64,000 nt of DNA from Anaerolineales bacterium (GTDB lineage Bacteria; Chloroflexota; Anaerolineae; 4572-78; J111). The notes beneath the pieces are model-generated. The model saw only the letters and a list, made by a program, of their open reading frames with translations, was not told the DNA's origin and did not search any database. The stretch's first letter is position 1; every line of letters begins with the position of its first letter. The DNA lies in NCBI GenBank assembly GCA_020634935.1, contig JACKAT010000025.1, positions 10,528-74,527 of the forward strand, given 5' to 3'. Below, piece by piece: positions 24,885 through 33,918 of this stretch. The translations under genes and the position numbers were made by a program.

Positions 24885-25479
24885 ATTTACAAAAAATTCT
24901 AGTCAAATGACCAGGTAAAAACTGGACACCTGGCTAGGGCAAATTTTATACTTTTTAAGTATAGTTAAGGCCGTTCTACCCATGCCGCAAATTTAAGATC
25001 AACGTTGTTAAATCAATCAGGGTGTGTTTGACAACTTTTGATGGACAGAGTATTATTCTGGCGCTTATGAAATTCCATCTTGATAAAACCGGATATTTAA
25101 TCGCTTTGGGCAACAATGTTCAATAGACCGTTGAATAGTTGAACCCCAATTTCAAGAACTGTTTTTTGTTGAACTATCATTACTAATCGTCATTGGAAGA
25201 CGTTATAAATTCAGGATGTTCACCATTGCCAACGGGGGCTTATTTTTTTTGTAATACTTATTTCAACCAGCTAAAACAGCAACGATCCGGTACGTAATTC
25301 ATCTGCCTATAGAAAACCTGTTCGATTGATGTCAATTACGAATTTTGGCCTCACCCGAATCGTTGCTATCTGCCACTGCCAATTTTGATTAGCTTATTGT
25401 GCGCCTCCTTTATCATAGAGAGAAATTACTATTCCGCTAAGTAATAAAACAAATCAATTTATCGAGGAGAACTTCTTTT
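24885..25479. promoter_or_regulatory. long leader of the oxidase cluster with a sigma70-type promoter
   Basis: About 600 bp without a supported gene. TTGACA (25028-25033), a 17-nt spacer and TATTAT (25051-25056) form a good promoter on the plus strand, about 420 nt before the first cytochrome gene. Downstream are an ArsR-like dyad (25119-25135) and a further GTTGAACTAT half-site (25168-25177). TGACCAGGTA at 24908-24917 recurs upstream of the NapH-like gene. The long untranslated leader is unexplained. Confidence 0.4.
25119..25135. promoter_or_regulatory. ArsR-operator-like dyad upstream of the cytochrome genes
   Basis: TTCAATAGACCGTTGAA (TTCAA-N7-TTGAA), almost the same as the dyad before arsR with one extra base in the spacer; followed by TAGTTGAAC. 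It lies 62 nt downstream of the candidate -10. Confidence 0.35.
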
Positions 25480-26211
25480 ATGATCCCAAGAATTTTTTCG
25501 TGGCTGGCAGGGTTTGCCTTAGTCATGATATTTTTGGTTGTCATTAGCCCCGATTTGTTCAGAGGCTACGTTTTTAGCTCAGATGATCGCAGCAATGGGC
25601 AGCGGGTCTATGAGACTTATTGTATCGGGTGCCACGGCCCGGACGGGTTGGGTAACGGCCCGGCCTCTGAATTCCTCAATCCTTTACCCCGTAATTTTGT
25701 CGATGGCGATTATAAATTTTTTCACTTTGGTGAAGCGCCCCCCTTGCCATCCGATGAAAGCTTAGAGATCACCATTCGAAATGGTCTGCCCGGATCATCG
25801 ATGCCCGCTTTCCCTCTTATAACCGATCAAGAACTGAAAGACGTGATTGCCTACGTCAAAAGTTTCAGAGCCGGCGGCTGGGTTGAGCCTAAACCGATTC
25901 AGGCCGGCGATCAGCCCATTCAACTCCAAGGGGAAACCGGTGAAGAGTTGTTTGTTAGCGCCGGTTGTGTCGGTTGTCACCAGTTCGATCCGACTGGAGC
26001 GACGGGAGGGGTTGGCCCCAGTCTTACCCAGGTTGGTAGCCGGCTCAGCGCTGACGAGATTCACCAATCAATCGTAGACCCGAACGCCGTTATCGCTGAA
26101 GAGTGCCCGGCCGGCCCGTGTCCGCCTGGCGTCATGCCGCAAAACTACAGCGACCGTTTAACGGATGAGCAAATCAACACTCTATCAACTTATTTATCAG
26201 AGCAAAAATAA
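25480..26211 (+). CDS. membrane-anchored diheme cytochrome c (CcoP-like)
   Basis: A 243-aa protein with an N-terminal membrane anchor (about residues 6-28) and two c-type cytochrome domains facing outward. Heme motifs are CIGCH (48-52) and CVGCH (163-167), with candidate distal Met ligands in SSMPAFP and GVMPQNY. It precedes ccoN and has the size and topology of a CcoP diheme subunit, although the gene order (P-N-O) differs from the usual NOQP. It probably hands electrons to CcoO. GAGGAGAA lies nine bases before the ATG. Confidence 0.85.
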   Translation: MIPRIFSWLAGFALVMIFLVVISPDLFRGYVFSSDDRSNGQRVYETYCIGCHGPDGLGNGPASEFLNPLPRNFVDGDYKFFHFGEAPPLPSDESLEITIRNGLPGSSMPAFPLITDQELKDVIAYVKSFRAGGWVEPKPIQAGDQPIQLQGETGEELFVSAGCVGCHQFDPTGATGGVGPSLTQVGSRLSADEIHQSIVDPNAVIAEECPAGPCPPGVMPQNYSDRLTDEQINTLSTYLSEQK

Positions 26212-26234
26212 TATCTTAGGAGGGAATAGACTAT

Positions 26235-27671
26235 ATGTCAGTGGCAGTTCAATCACCCCAAAAACCGTTTATAAACATTGGCTTGGTCAGGAGCCACATT
26301 ATTATTGGCTTTGTATTCTTAGTTGTCTCTATGTTAGGCGGCATTTTATACAGCTTGCAACTCAATAACCTGTATCCCTTTGTCGGCATCGAATTGCTCT
26401 CACCGGGTCGCATCCGCATGGTTCATACCAACGGCGTGGCTTACGGGTTTATTGTCAATGTCTTCTTAGGCGCACTGTATTGGGTGGTGCCGCGTCTTAC
26501 CAAACGTCGCGTTCTTAGCGATTTGCTGGGCTGGCTTATCTTTTGGGTTTATTTGTTTATTGTGTTATGGGCGGTCGTTGGTATTTTAACCGGCCATGCT
26601 CAAGCTGTTGAATGGGGGGAAACGCCCAATATGTTTAGCCCCAACGGCAGTATCCTCTTCCCCATCGATACCCTGGTGATGGTCGGCCTGACCTTAATTG
26701 CGATACAATTTTTAACGCCGATCTTCCAATTTGGCAGCAAACAGCCGATGTATGTTAGCCTGTGGTACTTCTCGGTGGCCTTTATTTGGGTTATCTTGAC
26801 CTACGCGATGGGCAACTATCTGCCGGAATTTATTCCCGGCGCCGGTGGAGCGACCTTTGTGGGCCTTTATATTCACGACCTGGTTGGCTTACTGGTTACG
26901 CCGTTAGGCTGGGGGATGATGTACTATTTTGTGCCATCGCTGCTCAAAAAACCGATCTGGAGCCACGCAGTTTCGCTGTTGGGTTTTTGGGGATTGGCCT
27001 TCTTCTACCCGCTGCAAGGGGTCCATCACTTCATTTATAGTACTATCCCAATGTTCGCCCAATTTGGGGCCGTGGTTTCGACGGTTGCCATTGAAGTGAT
27101 GGTGGTGACGGTGTTTATCAACTTCTTCATGACGCTGCGCGGTCGTGAAATTGCCCCGGTGACCAATATGCCGATCCGCTGGTTCTACACCGGTATGATT
27201 TTTTACGTCGTAACCTGTATCCAGTGTGCGGTTCACGTCCAATTCTGGGCCCAAGAATTTGTCCATTTCACCGATTGGGTGGTTGGTCACGCTCACCTGA
27301 TTATGTTTGGTACGTTCGGCTTCTGGCTCATCGGCATCACCACCGATTTGTGGCCGCGCGTTTTGGGTAAAAAGAATTGGTGGGCGCCGGTGCTGCACGA
27401 GAGTGTTTTCTGGATGTGTACCATCGGCCTGGCCTCGATGTTTATTGGTCTGACCTCCGCCGGTTTGGTCGAAGGGTTTCTCTGGAAAGGGTTAGCCCCC
27501 TGGGAAGTATCGCTCCAATCGGTACGTCTGATCTGGCTGTTCCGGACCGCCACCGGTCTGTTGATGTTTGCCGGCGTGCTGCTCTTCATCTTCAATATGA
27601 TTATGACCGCCATCAGCCCCGAACAAGAACACGTTGGTGTGGGGTCGGTGGTAGCCAGCCCGGTTAAATAA
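26235..27671 (+). CDS. ccoN: cbb3-type (C-family) heme-copper oxidase subunit I
   Basis: A 478-aa protein with about 12 membrane helices. All C-family ligands are visible: H64 (low-spin heme b), H214, H264 and H265 (CuB), H352 (heme b3) and H354 (heme b). Tyr258 lies six residues before the CuB His pair, the place of the helix VII Tyr cross-linked in cbb3 oxidases (Y251 with H207/H257/H258 in P. stutzeri, a uniform +7 offset by my recollection). Its presence argues for O2 reduction rather than nitric oxide reduction. AGGAGGG precedes the ATG. The next gene, ccoO, follows 23 nt later. Confidence 0.95.
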   Translation: MSVAVQSPQKPFINIGLVRSHIIIGFVFLVVSMLGGILYSLQLNNLYPFVGIELLSPGRIRMVHTNGVAYGFIVNVFLGALYWVVPRLTKRRVLSDLLGWLIFWVYLFIVLWAVVGILTGHAQAVEWGETPNMFSPNGSILFPIDTLVMVGLTLIAIQFLTPIFQFGSKQPMYVSLWYFSVAFIWVILTYAMGNYLPEFIPGAGGATFVGLYIHDLVGLLVTPLGWGMMYYFVPSLLKKPIWSHAVSLLGFWGLAFFYPLQGVHHFIYSTIPMFAQFGAVVSTVAIEVMVVTVFINFFMTLRGREIAPVTNMPIRWFYTGMIFYVVTCIQCAVHVQFWAQEFVHFTDWVVGHAHLIMFGTFGFWLIGITTDLWPRVLGKKNWWAPVLHESVFWMCTIGLASMFIGLTSAGLVEGFLWKGLAPWEVSLQSVRLIWLFRTATGLLMFAGVLLFIFNMIMTAISPEQEHVGVGSVVASPVK

Positions 27672-27694
27672 ACAGGCCTTGAGGAGACGATCTT

Positions 27695-28300
27695 ATGGAA
27701 AAAATTGTTGAACGATTTCAATTCATATTTCTGGTGGCTGGTATTGGGTTCTTTGTGCTGGCGTTCTTTGTGTCCGGGATTGTGACGGTCAATGCCATTA
27801 GTGACCTGCCCTATACCTCCCTTGATGAGATGGCGCAGGATGTCAGCCCGTACTTTACGGCGCTGGCCCGTCAGTACCCCGATCAGTTTGAAAAATACTA
27901 CCCTGGTGGCCCCACTTCGGAGAATTACCGGGAGGCTCTTAATTTGGGCCGCAACGTTTACATCGGCGAGGCCTGCTGGCACTGCCACACCCAGCAGGTC
28001 CGTCCGGTGGCTAATGAAGACGTGCGTTTTGGACCGGTTTCAACTGCCGCTGAACAGCAAAACGAATTGATGATGCCCCAATTGATGGGGACCCGCCGCG
28101 TCGGCCCGGACCTGTCGCGTGAGTCGGGTTTCCGTTCCAACGACTGGCACGTGGCTCACTTTTACAATCCACGAGCCGTCTCACCTGTATCGGTGATGCC
28201 GCGCTATACCTGGTTTTTCGATGGGCGCGATCCTAACAAAAAGGGTATCGCCATCGTCACCTATATGCAGTGGTTAGGGAGCAACGTCGAGCAGCAGTAG
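27695..28300 (+). CDS. ccoO: cbb3-type oxidase subunit II, monoheme cytochrome c
   Basis: A 201-aa membrane-anchored cytochrome, matching the normal CcoO length. One N-terminal helix (about 8-30), the motif CWHCH at 94-98 followed by TQQVRPVANED, the RVGPDLSRE segment, and the distal Met in VMPRYTWFF. CcoO brings electrons from the diheme subunit to CcoN. The family signature 'TQxVRP' is typical of CcoO. GAGGAGA lies eight bases upstream of the ATG. Confidence 0.95.
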   Translation: MEKIVERFQFIFLVAGIGFFVLAFFVSGIVTVNAISDLPYTSLDEMAQDVSPYFTALARQYPDQFEKYYPGGPTSENYREALNLGRNVYIGEACWHCHTQQVRPVANEDVRFGPVSTAAEQQNELMMPQLMGTRRVGPDLSRESGFRSNDWHVAHFYNPRAVSPVSVMPRYTWFFDGRDPNKKGIAIVTYMQWLGSNVEQQ

Positions 28301-28312
28301 CGGTAATGTAGA

Positions 28313-28358
28313 GGAGATTGGAGATGGACCGTTGATCGTCTCCAATCTCCGGACATAG
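28313..28358. repeat. GGAGATTGG hairpin inside the oxidase operon
   Basis: GAGGAGATTGGAGA and TCTCCAATCTCC form an inverted repeat between ccoO and the next gene, 10 nt before the ribosome-binding site. It could affect mRNA stability. Member of the low-complexity hairpin set. Confidence 0.55.
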
Positions 28359-28368
28359 GAGACTCTAG

Positions 28369-28683
28369 ATGTCAAAACGAACGATGAAGGACGGAAAATT
28401 TGTTTCGGTCGCAGTAGTGGCTGTTGCCGTAGGTGCGGCCGGGGTTACCTTTCTCTTTAAGTTGTACGAATTCGTCGCCGCCTCGACCACCGGTATTGTG
28501 CCGGGTATCGTGACGGCGACGGTGCTGCCCTATTTCTTTATCAGCGGGGGCTTTCTATTGTTGGCTGCCTGGGCCTGGGCCAGTGGTCATTACAAAAATA
28601 TCGAAGCCCCCAAACGAGATATGCTCCTGCAAGAACAGGAGTGGGAAAGATTAGAGCGGCAAAATAAACTTTTTTACGAATAG
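28369..28683 (+). CDS. small membrane protein of the oxidase cluster
   Basis: 104 aa, two predicted membrane helices (about 10-32 and 42-70), then a basic/acidic cytosolic tail (APKRDMLLQEQEWERLERQNK). AGGAGA lies six bases before the ATG. No family recognised. Position between ccoO and the assembly genes suggests an accessory oxidase subunit or assembly factor, comparable in role but not in sequence to CcoQ. Confidence 0.75.
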   Translation: MSKRTMKDGKFVSVAVVAVAVGAAGVTFLFKLYEFVAASTTGIVPGIVTATVLPYFFISGGFLLLAAWAWASGHYKNIEAPKRDMLLQEQEWERLERQNKLFYE

Positions 28684-28695
28684 AGGGGCAGATTG

Positions 28696-28980
28696 ATGGC
28701 CGAAGAATATAAATCTGAAGAAGGATATTTGAAAGAACGGGTAATCGGGACCAACCTGGAGGAAGTTACTGAAGGCGAGAAGGCTGACGAGTACAATCCT
28801 CAATTCATTAAAGGGGCCTGGTTTCCCCATGAGGTTCCGGCCGAACATTGGAAAGCTGACTTTGGTGATCCTAAAACCGTTTATCAGGGGGCTGAGCTGC
28901 CGATTTGGATCCTGTCCGGCTGGGCGATCTTTATTATTTGGGCGCTAGTTTATCTGTGGTTTGGATTGTCAGAGTTTTAG
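28696..28980 (+). CDS. small tail-anchored membrane protein of the oxidase cluster
   Basis: 94 aa. A hydrophilic, acidic N-terminal domain of about 65 residues is followed by one C-terminal membrane helix (ILSGWAIFIIWALVYLWFG). The ATG at 28696 is preceded by GAGGGG; a TTG three bases upstream is unlikely. No family recognised. It starts 12 nt after the preceding small membrane protein, so the two are probably translated together. Confidence 0.75.
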   Translation: MAEEYKSEEGYLKERVIGTNLEEVTEGEKADEYNPQFIKGAWFPHEVPAEHWKADFGDPKTVYQGAELPIWILSGWAIFIIWALVYLWFGLSEF

Positions 28981-28999
28981 GAAAGACGAGTTTAATCAA

Positions 29000-29860
29000 T
29001 TGAGACGTTGGTACGTTGGCTTAGGCTTGGGGGTGGTTCTGATTGGTGGCTCGGCTTGCAGCCAGCAAGCGTCTTGGCCGAGCCACCATCAGGCTACCCT
29101 GGCCGCCATGAATATAGTGGATCCCAATAGTATTTGTACGGTTGACCACACCGCCACCATGGCCTCTAGCTTTTTTGTACTGCTGGGGGCCGGTTTGCTG
29201 ACCGGGTTTAGCCACTGCATTGGCATGTGTGGCCCCTTGGTGGGAGCCTTTGCCATGCGCCGCCGTGTAGCCCGCCAGGAACTGTCCACGCCGCTGGTTC
29301 TCTTTCAAACCGGCCGGCTGACCACTTACGGGCTGCTGGGGCTGGCTGCTGGGATGGCCGGATCGGTGCTGGTTAGTTTCGTCCGAAACTGGCAAGGTGT
29401 ATTTTCAGCCGGTTTGGGCTTGCTGGTGCTGCTGCTTGGTTTGGGGCTGCTGGGCCTCTTTCCGCTCCAGCGCTGGGTGGCGTCGTTGGCTCCGGCGCAG
29501 CAGATCAGTCGCTGGCTTAAATATGGGCTATCGTCTGAGCATCCGGCGGCGCCTTTCGGTCTGGGATTGGCTAACGGGCTGCTGCCCTGCGGGCCGGTTT
29601 ATGCTATGGCTCTGCTGGCGGCCACCAGCGGCGATCCCCTACGGGGGGCCAGCCTCATGCTCATTTTTGGGTTAGGGACGCTGCCCTCGCTGCTGGGCTT
29701 TGGCTTTTCGGCCTCGCTGCTAAGCCTTCAATTTCGTGGCTACCTCTACCGGGTCGCTGCAGTTTTAGTCATTGTGGTCGGCCTGCAATTGACTCTCCGG
29801 GGATTGGCCCTGTATGGCCAAATTCCTCACTCTACTATCGGGAGTGTCATGTTATGGTAG
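29000..29860 (+). CDS. sulfite exporter TauE/SafE-like membrane protein (cbb3 biogenesis type)
   Basis: About 286 aa from a TTG at 29000. The N-terminus looks like a lipoprotein or signal sequence (LGVVLIGGSAC), then six to seven membrane helices with the motif GLLTGFSHCIGMCGPLVGAF, which is typical of the COG2836 proteins coded next to ccoI/ccoS and thought to help copper delivery to cbb3 oxidase. The frame stays open upstream to 28961 but that would overlap the preceding gene. Its end overlaps the copper ATPase by 7 nt. Confidence 0.85.
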   Translation: MRRWYVGLGLGVVLIGGSACSQQASWPSHHQATLAAMNIVDPNSICTVDHTATMASSFFVLLGAGLLTGFSHCIGMCGPLVGAFAMRRRVARQELSTPLVLFQTGRLTTYGLLGLAAGMAGSVLVSFVRNWQGVFSAGLGLLVLLLGLGLLGLFPLQRWVASLAPAQQISRWLKYGLSSEHPAAPFGLGLANGLLPCGPVYAMALLAATSGDPLRGASLMLIFGLGTLPSLLGFGFSASLLSLQFRGYLYRVAAVLVIVVGLQLTLRGLALYGQIPHSTIGSVMLW

Positions 29861-32127
29861 CTCGTCTCTTTAAAGGTAAATCTCAAAATGCCGCTCCCCA
29901 ACTTCAATCTTCAATCTCTCATGGTCCCTCGTCCGTTTCTCAAACTCACTCTTCTGTCCCGATGGCTATCTGTGCCCTGTGTGGATTACCCACCAACCGG
30001 CGCATTGTCGATACCATCAATAATCAATCTTTAACTTTCTGCTGCTACGGCTGCCGGCATGTCTATGAGATTGTCGCCCCTGATCTGGCCCAAGGGCTGG
30101 CCTTACCCCAAGCGATGGGGCGAGCCGGTCTCGATCTGAAGTCGCCCTGCTGCCGAGGTATTATCCAAGGCGATCCGGCCGAAGAAGCCGCTTCACTGCT
30201 ATCACGGTTGATGCTCAACGCCTTTTTGGCCATGATGGTGATGGTGCTCAGTTTGGCGCTTTACTCTGACTTTTTCTTTAGCGACTGGGGCGAGTTGGGC
30301 CAGGGTACGCGCTCGATGCTGCAAGCCATTGCCATGCTGTTTGCCACTCCGGCTGTGTTGATGTTAGCCTTGCCGATTTTAGAAGACGCTATTTTTACAT
30401 TTCAGGTTTATCGCCGCTTGACTACCAGCGCCCTGATCGCGGTTGGGAGTTTAGCTGCTTACGGTTTGTCAGTTTACGCTACCTTCACTGGAACGGGACA
30501 TACTTATTTTGAAACGGCCACGATGACCCTGCTGCTGGTCACATTAGGACGCTGGCTCGATGCTCGGACTCAGGTCGAAGGCAATAAGGCTCTTGACAAG
30601 CTGCTGGCTCGAACTCCCGCCGAGGCCAGCCTTGTCCTGCCCGACGAGCGAGAGCGCCGCGTACCGGTTGATCAACTTCGGCCCGGCGATCGCATCCGGG
30701 TTCGCCCCGGTGAAAACTTTGCGGTCGATGGACAAGTGCTTGGTGGTGAAGGCAGCGTTGAGGAAGCCAGTGTTACCGGCGAGTCGACGCCGGCTTATAA
30801 GGGGCCAGGTCATACCGTCTATGCCGGAACCATCAACCTTGATGGCAGTTTTGTGGTGGAAGCCACCCATACCGGCGATGATCGGGTTATGGGTAAGCTG
30901 ATTCGGCTGCTGGAGGAAGCCCGGCTCAAACGGGCTCCCATCGAGCAGTTGGCCGACCAGGTAGCCGCGTATTTTACCCCGGCGGTGATGGTGTTGGCGG
31001 GGGGGACGTTGCTGTTCTGGACCTGGCAAGCCGGTTTTGAAACCGGTCTGCTAACCGGGCTGGCCGTATTGTTAATTGCCTGTCCGTGCGCTTTGGGTGT
31101 AGCCACCCCACTGACTCTCTGGGCGGCGCTAGGGCGGGCCGCCCAAAAAGGGGTTCTTATCCGCGATAGTTTAACCCTGGAAAAGCTGTCGCGCGTGCGC
31201 CGAATCTTTTTAGATAAAACCGGCACCTTAACCACCGGCCGGCCCACCCTAACCGACATTGTATGTGATCCGCAGTTGGCGTCGCCTGATGTCCGGTTGT
31301 TGCAATTTGCCGCGGCGTTGGAGCAAGGTTCGGAACATCCGCTGGCCTATGCTATTCGTGACGCGGCTGAAAAACGCCGTCTAGCTCACCTGCCGGTTGA
31401 TAAATTTCGAGCATTGCCCGGTTTAGGCGTAACCGGTTGGGTCGATGGACAGCCGATCTGGGTTGGGAATTGGCGATTAGTTGAGCAGCAAAAGCTAGCG
31501 CTGTCCGGTTCGCTGCAGCAAGCGCGCGAGCGGCTAGAGCAGGCTGGCCTAACCGTGGTCCATGTGGGTTGGCAAGGCCGGGTACAGGGCTTGCTAGCCC
31601 TGGCCGAAACCCTTCGCCCTACGGCTCAGGCGGCGCTGGCCGAGATGCACCAGCAGGCGCTAGCTGTCCAGGTATTGACCGGCGACAGCAATTCGACCGC
31701 TAATACCCTTAGCCAAATGCTAGGGGTGTCGGTCCAGAGCGAACTCCTGCCGCACGACAAAGTTAAAGCCATCGAAACGGCTGAAGCGGAAGCGCCGGTG
31801 GCCATGGTTGGCGATGGCCTCAACGACGCCCCGGCCCTGGCCCGGGCGACCGTCGGCATCGCTTTAGGCTGCGGCACCGATATTACACGCGAAGCGGCCG
31901 ATATTAGTCTGCTAGGTAATGATTTAACCCTGGTGACCTGGACCACTGCCTTGGCCCGGCGCGTTTATCGGACCATCGGTTGGAATTTAGCCTGGGCTTT
32001 TACCTACAACGTCATCGGCATTGGCCTGGCGATGGCCGGGCTGCTGCATCCGGTTTTGGCCGCGGCGGCGATGGTTTTAAGCAGCGCTCTGGTGGTGGGC
32101 AATTCGTTGCGCGTGTTTAAATTTTAG
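29854..32127 (+). CDS. copper-translocating P1B-type ATPase (CcoI/CopA2 type)
   Basis: 757 aa. The N-terminus carries a Cys-rich region (CALCG near residue 41 and FCCYGC near 63) like the DUF2318-type N-terminal domain of CcoI. The P-type core has TGES (VTGEST), the intramembrane metal motif C410-P411-C412, the phosphorylation motif DKTGT with D454, and GDGLNDAPAL. CcoI ATPases export Cu(I) slowly for insertion into the cbb3 CuB centre. Its place directly after the TauE/SafE-like gene, overlapping by 7 nt, matches this role. Confidence 0.95.
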   Translation: MVARLFKGKSQNAAPQLQSSISHGPSSVSQTHSSVPMAICALCGLPTNRRIVDTINNQSLTFCCYGCRHVYEIVAPDLAQGLALPQAMGRAGLDLKSPCCRGIIQGDPAEEAASLLSRLMLNAFLAMMVMVLSLALYSDFFFSDWGELGQGTRSMLQAIAMLFATPAVLMLALPILEDAIFTFQVYRRLTTSALIAVGSLAAYGLSVYATFTGTGHTYFETATMTLLLVTLGRWLDARTQVEGNKALDKLLARTPAEASLVLPDERERRVPVDQLRPGDRIRVRPGENFAVDGQVLGGEGSVEEASVTGESTPAYKGPGHTVYAGTINLDGSFVVEATHTGDDRVMGKLIRLLEEARLKRAPIEQLADQVAAYFTPAVMVLAGGTLLFWTWQAGFETGLLTGLAVLLIACPCALGVATPLTLWAALGRAAQKGVLIRDSLTLEKLSRVRRIFLDKTGTLTTGRPTLTDIVCDPQLASPDVRLLQFAAALEQGSEHPLAYAIRDAAEKRRLAHLPVDKFRALPGLGVTGWVDGQPIWVGNWRLVEQQKLALSGSLQQARERLEQAGLTVVHVGWQGRVQGLLALAETLRPTAQAALAEMHQQALAVQVLTGDSNSTANTLSQMLGVSVQSELLPHDKVKAIETAEAEAPVAMVGDGLNDAPALARATVGIALGCGTDITREAADISLLGNDLTLVTWTTALARRVYRTIGWNLAWAFTYNVIGIGLAMAGLLHPVLAAAAMVLSSALVVGNSLRVFKF

Positions 32128-32139
32128 ATAAAAACAGTC

Positions 32140-32160
32140 GGACAAGTCAGCGACTTGTCC
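32140..32160. repeat. GGACAAGTC hairpin
   Basis: Arms GGACAAGTC and GACTTGTCC around AGC. A second stem-like pair (CCGGACAG, TTGTCCGG) follows to 32190. A near copy is at 50707-50727. Confidence 0.6.
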
Positions 32161-32215
32161 CCATCCGGACAGCTTACTGATTTGTCCGGCCAAACCTATT
32201 TATGGGGAGTCTCAC

Positions 32216-32779
32216 ATGAAAACAGTCCTGAGTTACACCAAACGAAATTTCTGGCCGATATCAGCCATTGTCTTCGGTCCCTGGCACGCCGGACTGGTGC
32301 TGTTAATGCTGTCCGGTTTGACTAGCGGGACAGTGCTGGGCGACTTCATCTCGACTAACTACACTTCGCTTAAATCGATTTTTATTGTGACCTTTTCTCT
32401 CTACTTTATGGTCGCTTTTATGATGTGGGTCGTTCACCGGCCTAAGCCGGAGAAAAAAGAGCTATCTGGTCAGCGTAAAGAGGTTATTGGCCTGTCACTG
32501 ATGCAGATTATCGGTTGGGGGATTGTGGGTATCTTGACCATTCCGCTGCTGATGGTGACCAGCGTTTTCTCCTATCGCGACTATTTTATGGACACGCTGA
32601 CCTATATTATCAGTATGGATGCGGCGGTTAACGCCGGATTTGTCTGGCTAATTAGTATCGCCGCGTTGGTCATGGTGCCGATTACGGTAGTGTGGCTGGC
32701 CTGGATGTGGCTGGCCTGGAACCGGGCCGAATATTCGGACCTGGAAAGGGATAGTTGGAGTTATGAATTCGAAGGATAA
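32216..32779 (+). CDS. four-helix membrane protein, unknown
   Basis: 187 aa with four predicted membrane helices (about 15-38, 53-75, 98-120, 138-168) and a short acidic C-terminal tail. No recognised family. GGGGAG precedes the ATG. It overlaps the next gene by 17 nt and belongs to the oxidase cluster by position; role unknown. Confidence 0.75.
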   Translation: MKTVLSYTKRNFWPISAIVFGPWHAGLVLLMLSGLTSGTVLGDFISTNYTSLKSIFIVTFSLYFMVAFMMWVVHRPKPEKKELSGQRKEVIGLSLMQIIGWGIVGILTIPLLMVTSVFSYRDYFMDTLTYIISMDAAVNAGFVWLISIAALVMVPITVVWLAWMWLAWNRAEYSDLERDSWSYEFEG

Positions 32780-33047
32780 ACCCCCTAAAAAAGGGTGGCC
32801 TTTAAAGACCTTAATTGAAATTTTGCCGATTATCATTGCGCTGACAGCCATCTTTAGCTACACGACTATCAGAAATGTAAGTAATGTCGATTTAGTGACT
32901 CCGCTGAAAGACGTGTTAGATGGCGTACCCATTTGGGTAGACGGGTTGATGGGCCTGATCTTGATTGTCGGGACTTTGGCCATGATTTGGCTGATGTATA
33001 TTTTTACCCGCGCGCCTGTTTCCCCGGACGGCAGCGATGAGGAATGA
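32763..33047 (+). CDS. two-helix membrane protein, unknown
   Basis: 94 aa with helices at about 15-35 and 55-78, ending in an acidic tail (SPDGSDEE). Its ATG lies inside the previous gene, so translation is coupled. No family recognised. Confidence 0.7.
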   Translation: MNSKDKPPKKGWPLKTLIEILPIIIALTAIFSYTTIRNVSNVDLVTPLKDVLDGVPIWVDGLMGLILIVGTLAMIWLMYIFTRAPVSPDGSDEE

Positions 33048-33082
33048 AGATTTAGAATGAACCATGCAGAGAGCTTAGTCAA

Positions 33083-33832
33083 ATGATTAAGGTTATTGGT
33101 AAAAGTGGGTGGCTAACAGGACTTCTTATTTTTTTTACCCCGGTTTTGTGTATCTTCTTCTTGGGCAGCCAGATGGGGTACGACCAGGTTAAAGGAAAAT
33201 TTGAGGCTTATCAAACCATTCCGGAAATTACCAGCTTGGCCGCTTTACAGGCTGAACCGGCCGCCGAAGTCGTGATGCTCCGAGGCCAAATTTCAAAGGA
33301 GACCTGCCGGCTAGCCCCGTGTACGCTTGACTCGACAGGGGGGCTACTGATTTATCGAGAGCGCCCGGCTGAAGGGCGCGAGGTGCGTTACCAGGAGGAA
33401 TTCGGCTACGTCTTTCCGCAATTTGTCCTGGCGCTAACTGGTGGCAATGTGTTGATTCTACCCAGTGAAACCCGCGAACGGGTGATCCAACATGAACTTC
33501 ATACCGTACCCAGCGGCGACCGCCAACTGACCGGCTTTCAGATCGGCGATACGGTTACGGTTCAAGGTGAGTGGCAGCCTCAGCCGGGGGCTTCGTCCGC
33601 CCTGGTTGATGTCACCGGCATTACCGGCGGCGATAAACAGAGTCTTATGACTGAATGGCAAACAGCGTTTCAGCAAGTGGGGTGGGTTAGAAATATTTTA
33701 GGGCTGCTAACTGGACTGGGCCTGATCTTGCTGATCATCCAACTCCGCCGTAACCGAGGCGGCAATAATCCAGAGGAGACAACCGAATGGCATCCCCCGA
33801 CGACGACGGAAGTTCCAAAAGTATCGCCTTAA
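33083..33832 (+). CDS. membrane protein with GIDE-like topology
   Basis: 249 aa: an N-terminal helix (about 10-30), a soluble domain of about 160 residues, and a C-terminal helix (about 200-220) followed by a basic tail. The soluble part has beta-strand patterns (VVMLRGQISKETC, LTGFQIGDTVTVQGEW) that resemble GIDE/OB-fold-like membrane-flanked domains, but this is a weak structural impression only. Two cysteines (C74, C79 region, CRLAPC) could bind metal. It overlaps the following 43-codon gene. Confidence 0.65.
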   Translation: MIKVIGKSGWLTGLLIFFTPVLCIFFLGSQMGYDQVKGKFEAYQTIPEITSLAALQAEPAAEVVMLRGQISKETCRLAPCTLDSTGGLLIYRERPAEGREVRYQEEFGYVFPQFVLALTGGNVLILPSETRERVIQHELHTVPSGDRQLTGFQIGDTVTVQGEWQPQPGASSALVDVTGITGGDKQSLMTEWQTAFQQVGWVRNILGLLTGLGLILLIIQLRRNRGGNNPEETTEWHPPTTTEVPKVSP

Positions 33833-33918
33833 TTATGGTAGGGGTGGTCGTCTTAGCGATTATCATTATCGCCACCCTAACGGTGACAGCCATTCTCATG
33901 GGGCCACCGGCTGTTTAG
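33787..33918 (+). CDS. 43-aa single-helix membrane protein
   Basis: An acidic N-terminus (SPDDDGSS) is followed by one long membrane helix rich in Val/Ile and a short GPPAV tail. GAGGAG lies eight bases before the ATG, and the start overlaps the previous gene by 46 nt. Size and topology resemble tiny oxidase subunits such as CcoQ/CcoS, but no sequence family is recognised. Confidence 0.6.
   Translation: MASPDDDGSSKSIALIMVGVVVLAIIIIATLTVTAILMGPPAV

Noticed and set aside
26235..27671. Nitric oxide reductase instead of oxidase
   Set aside because: The helix VII Tyr cross-linked in C-family oxidases is present (Tyr258) and a CcoO follows; NorB-type proteins lack this Tyr.
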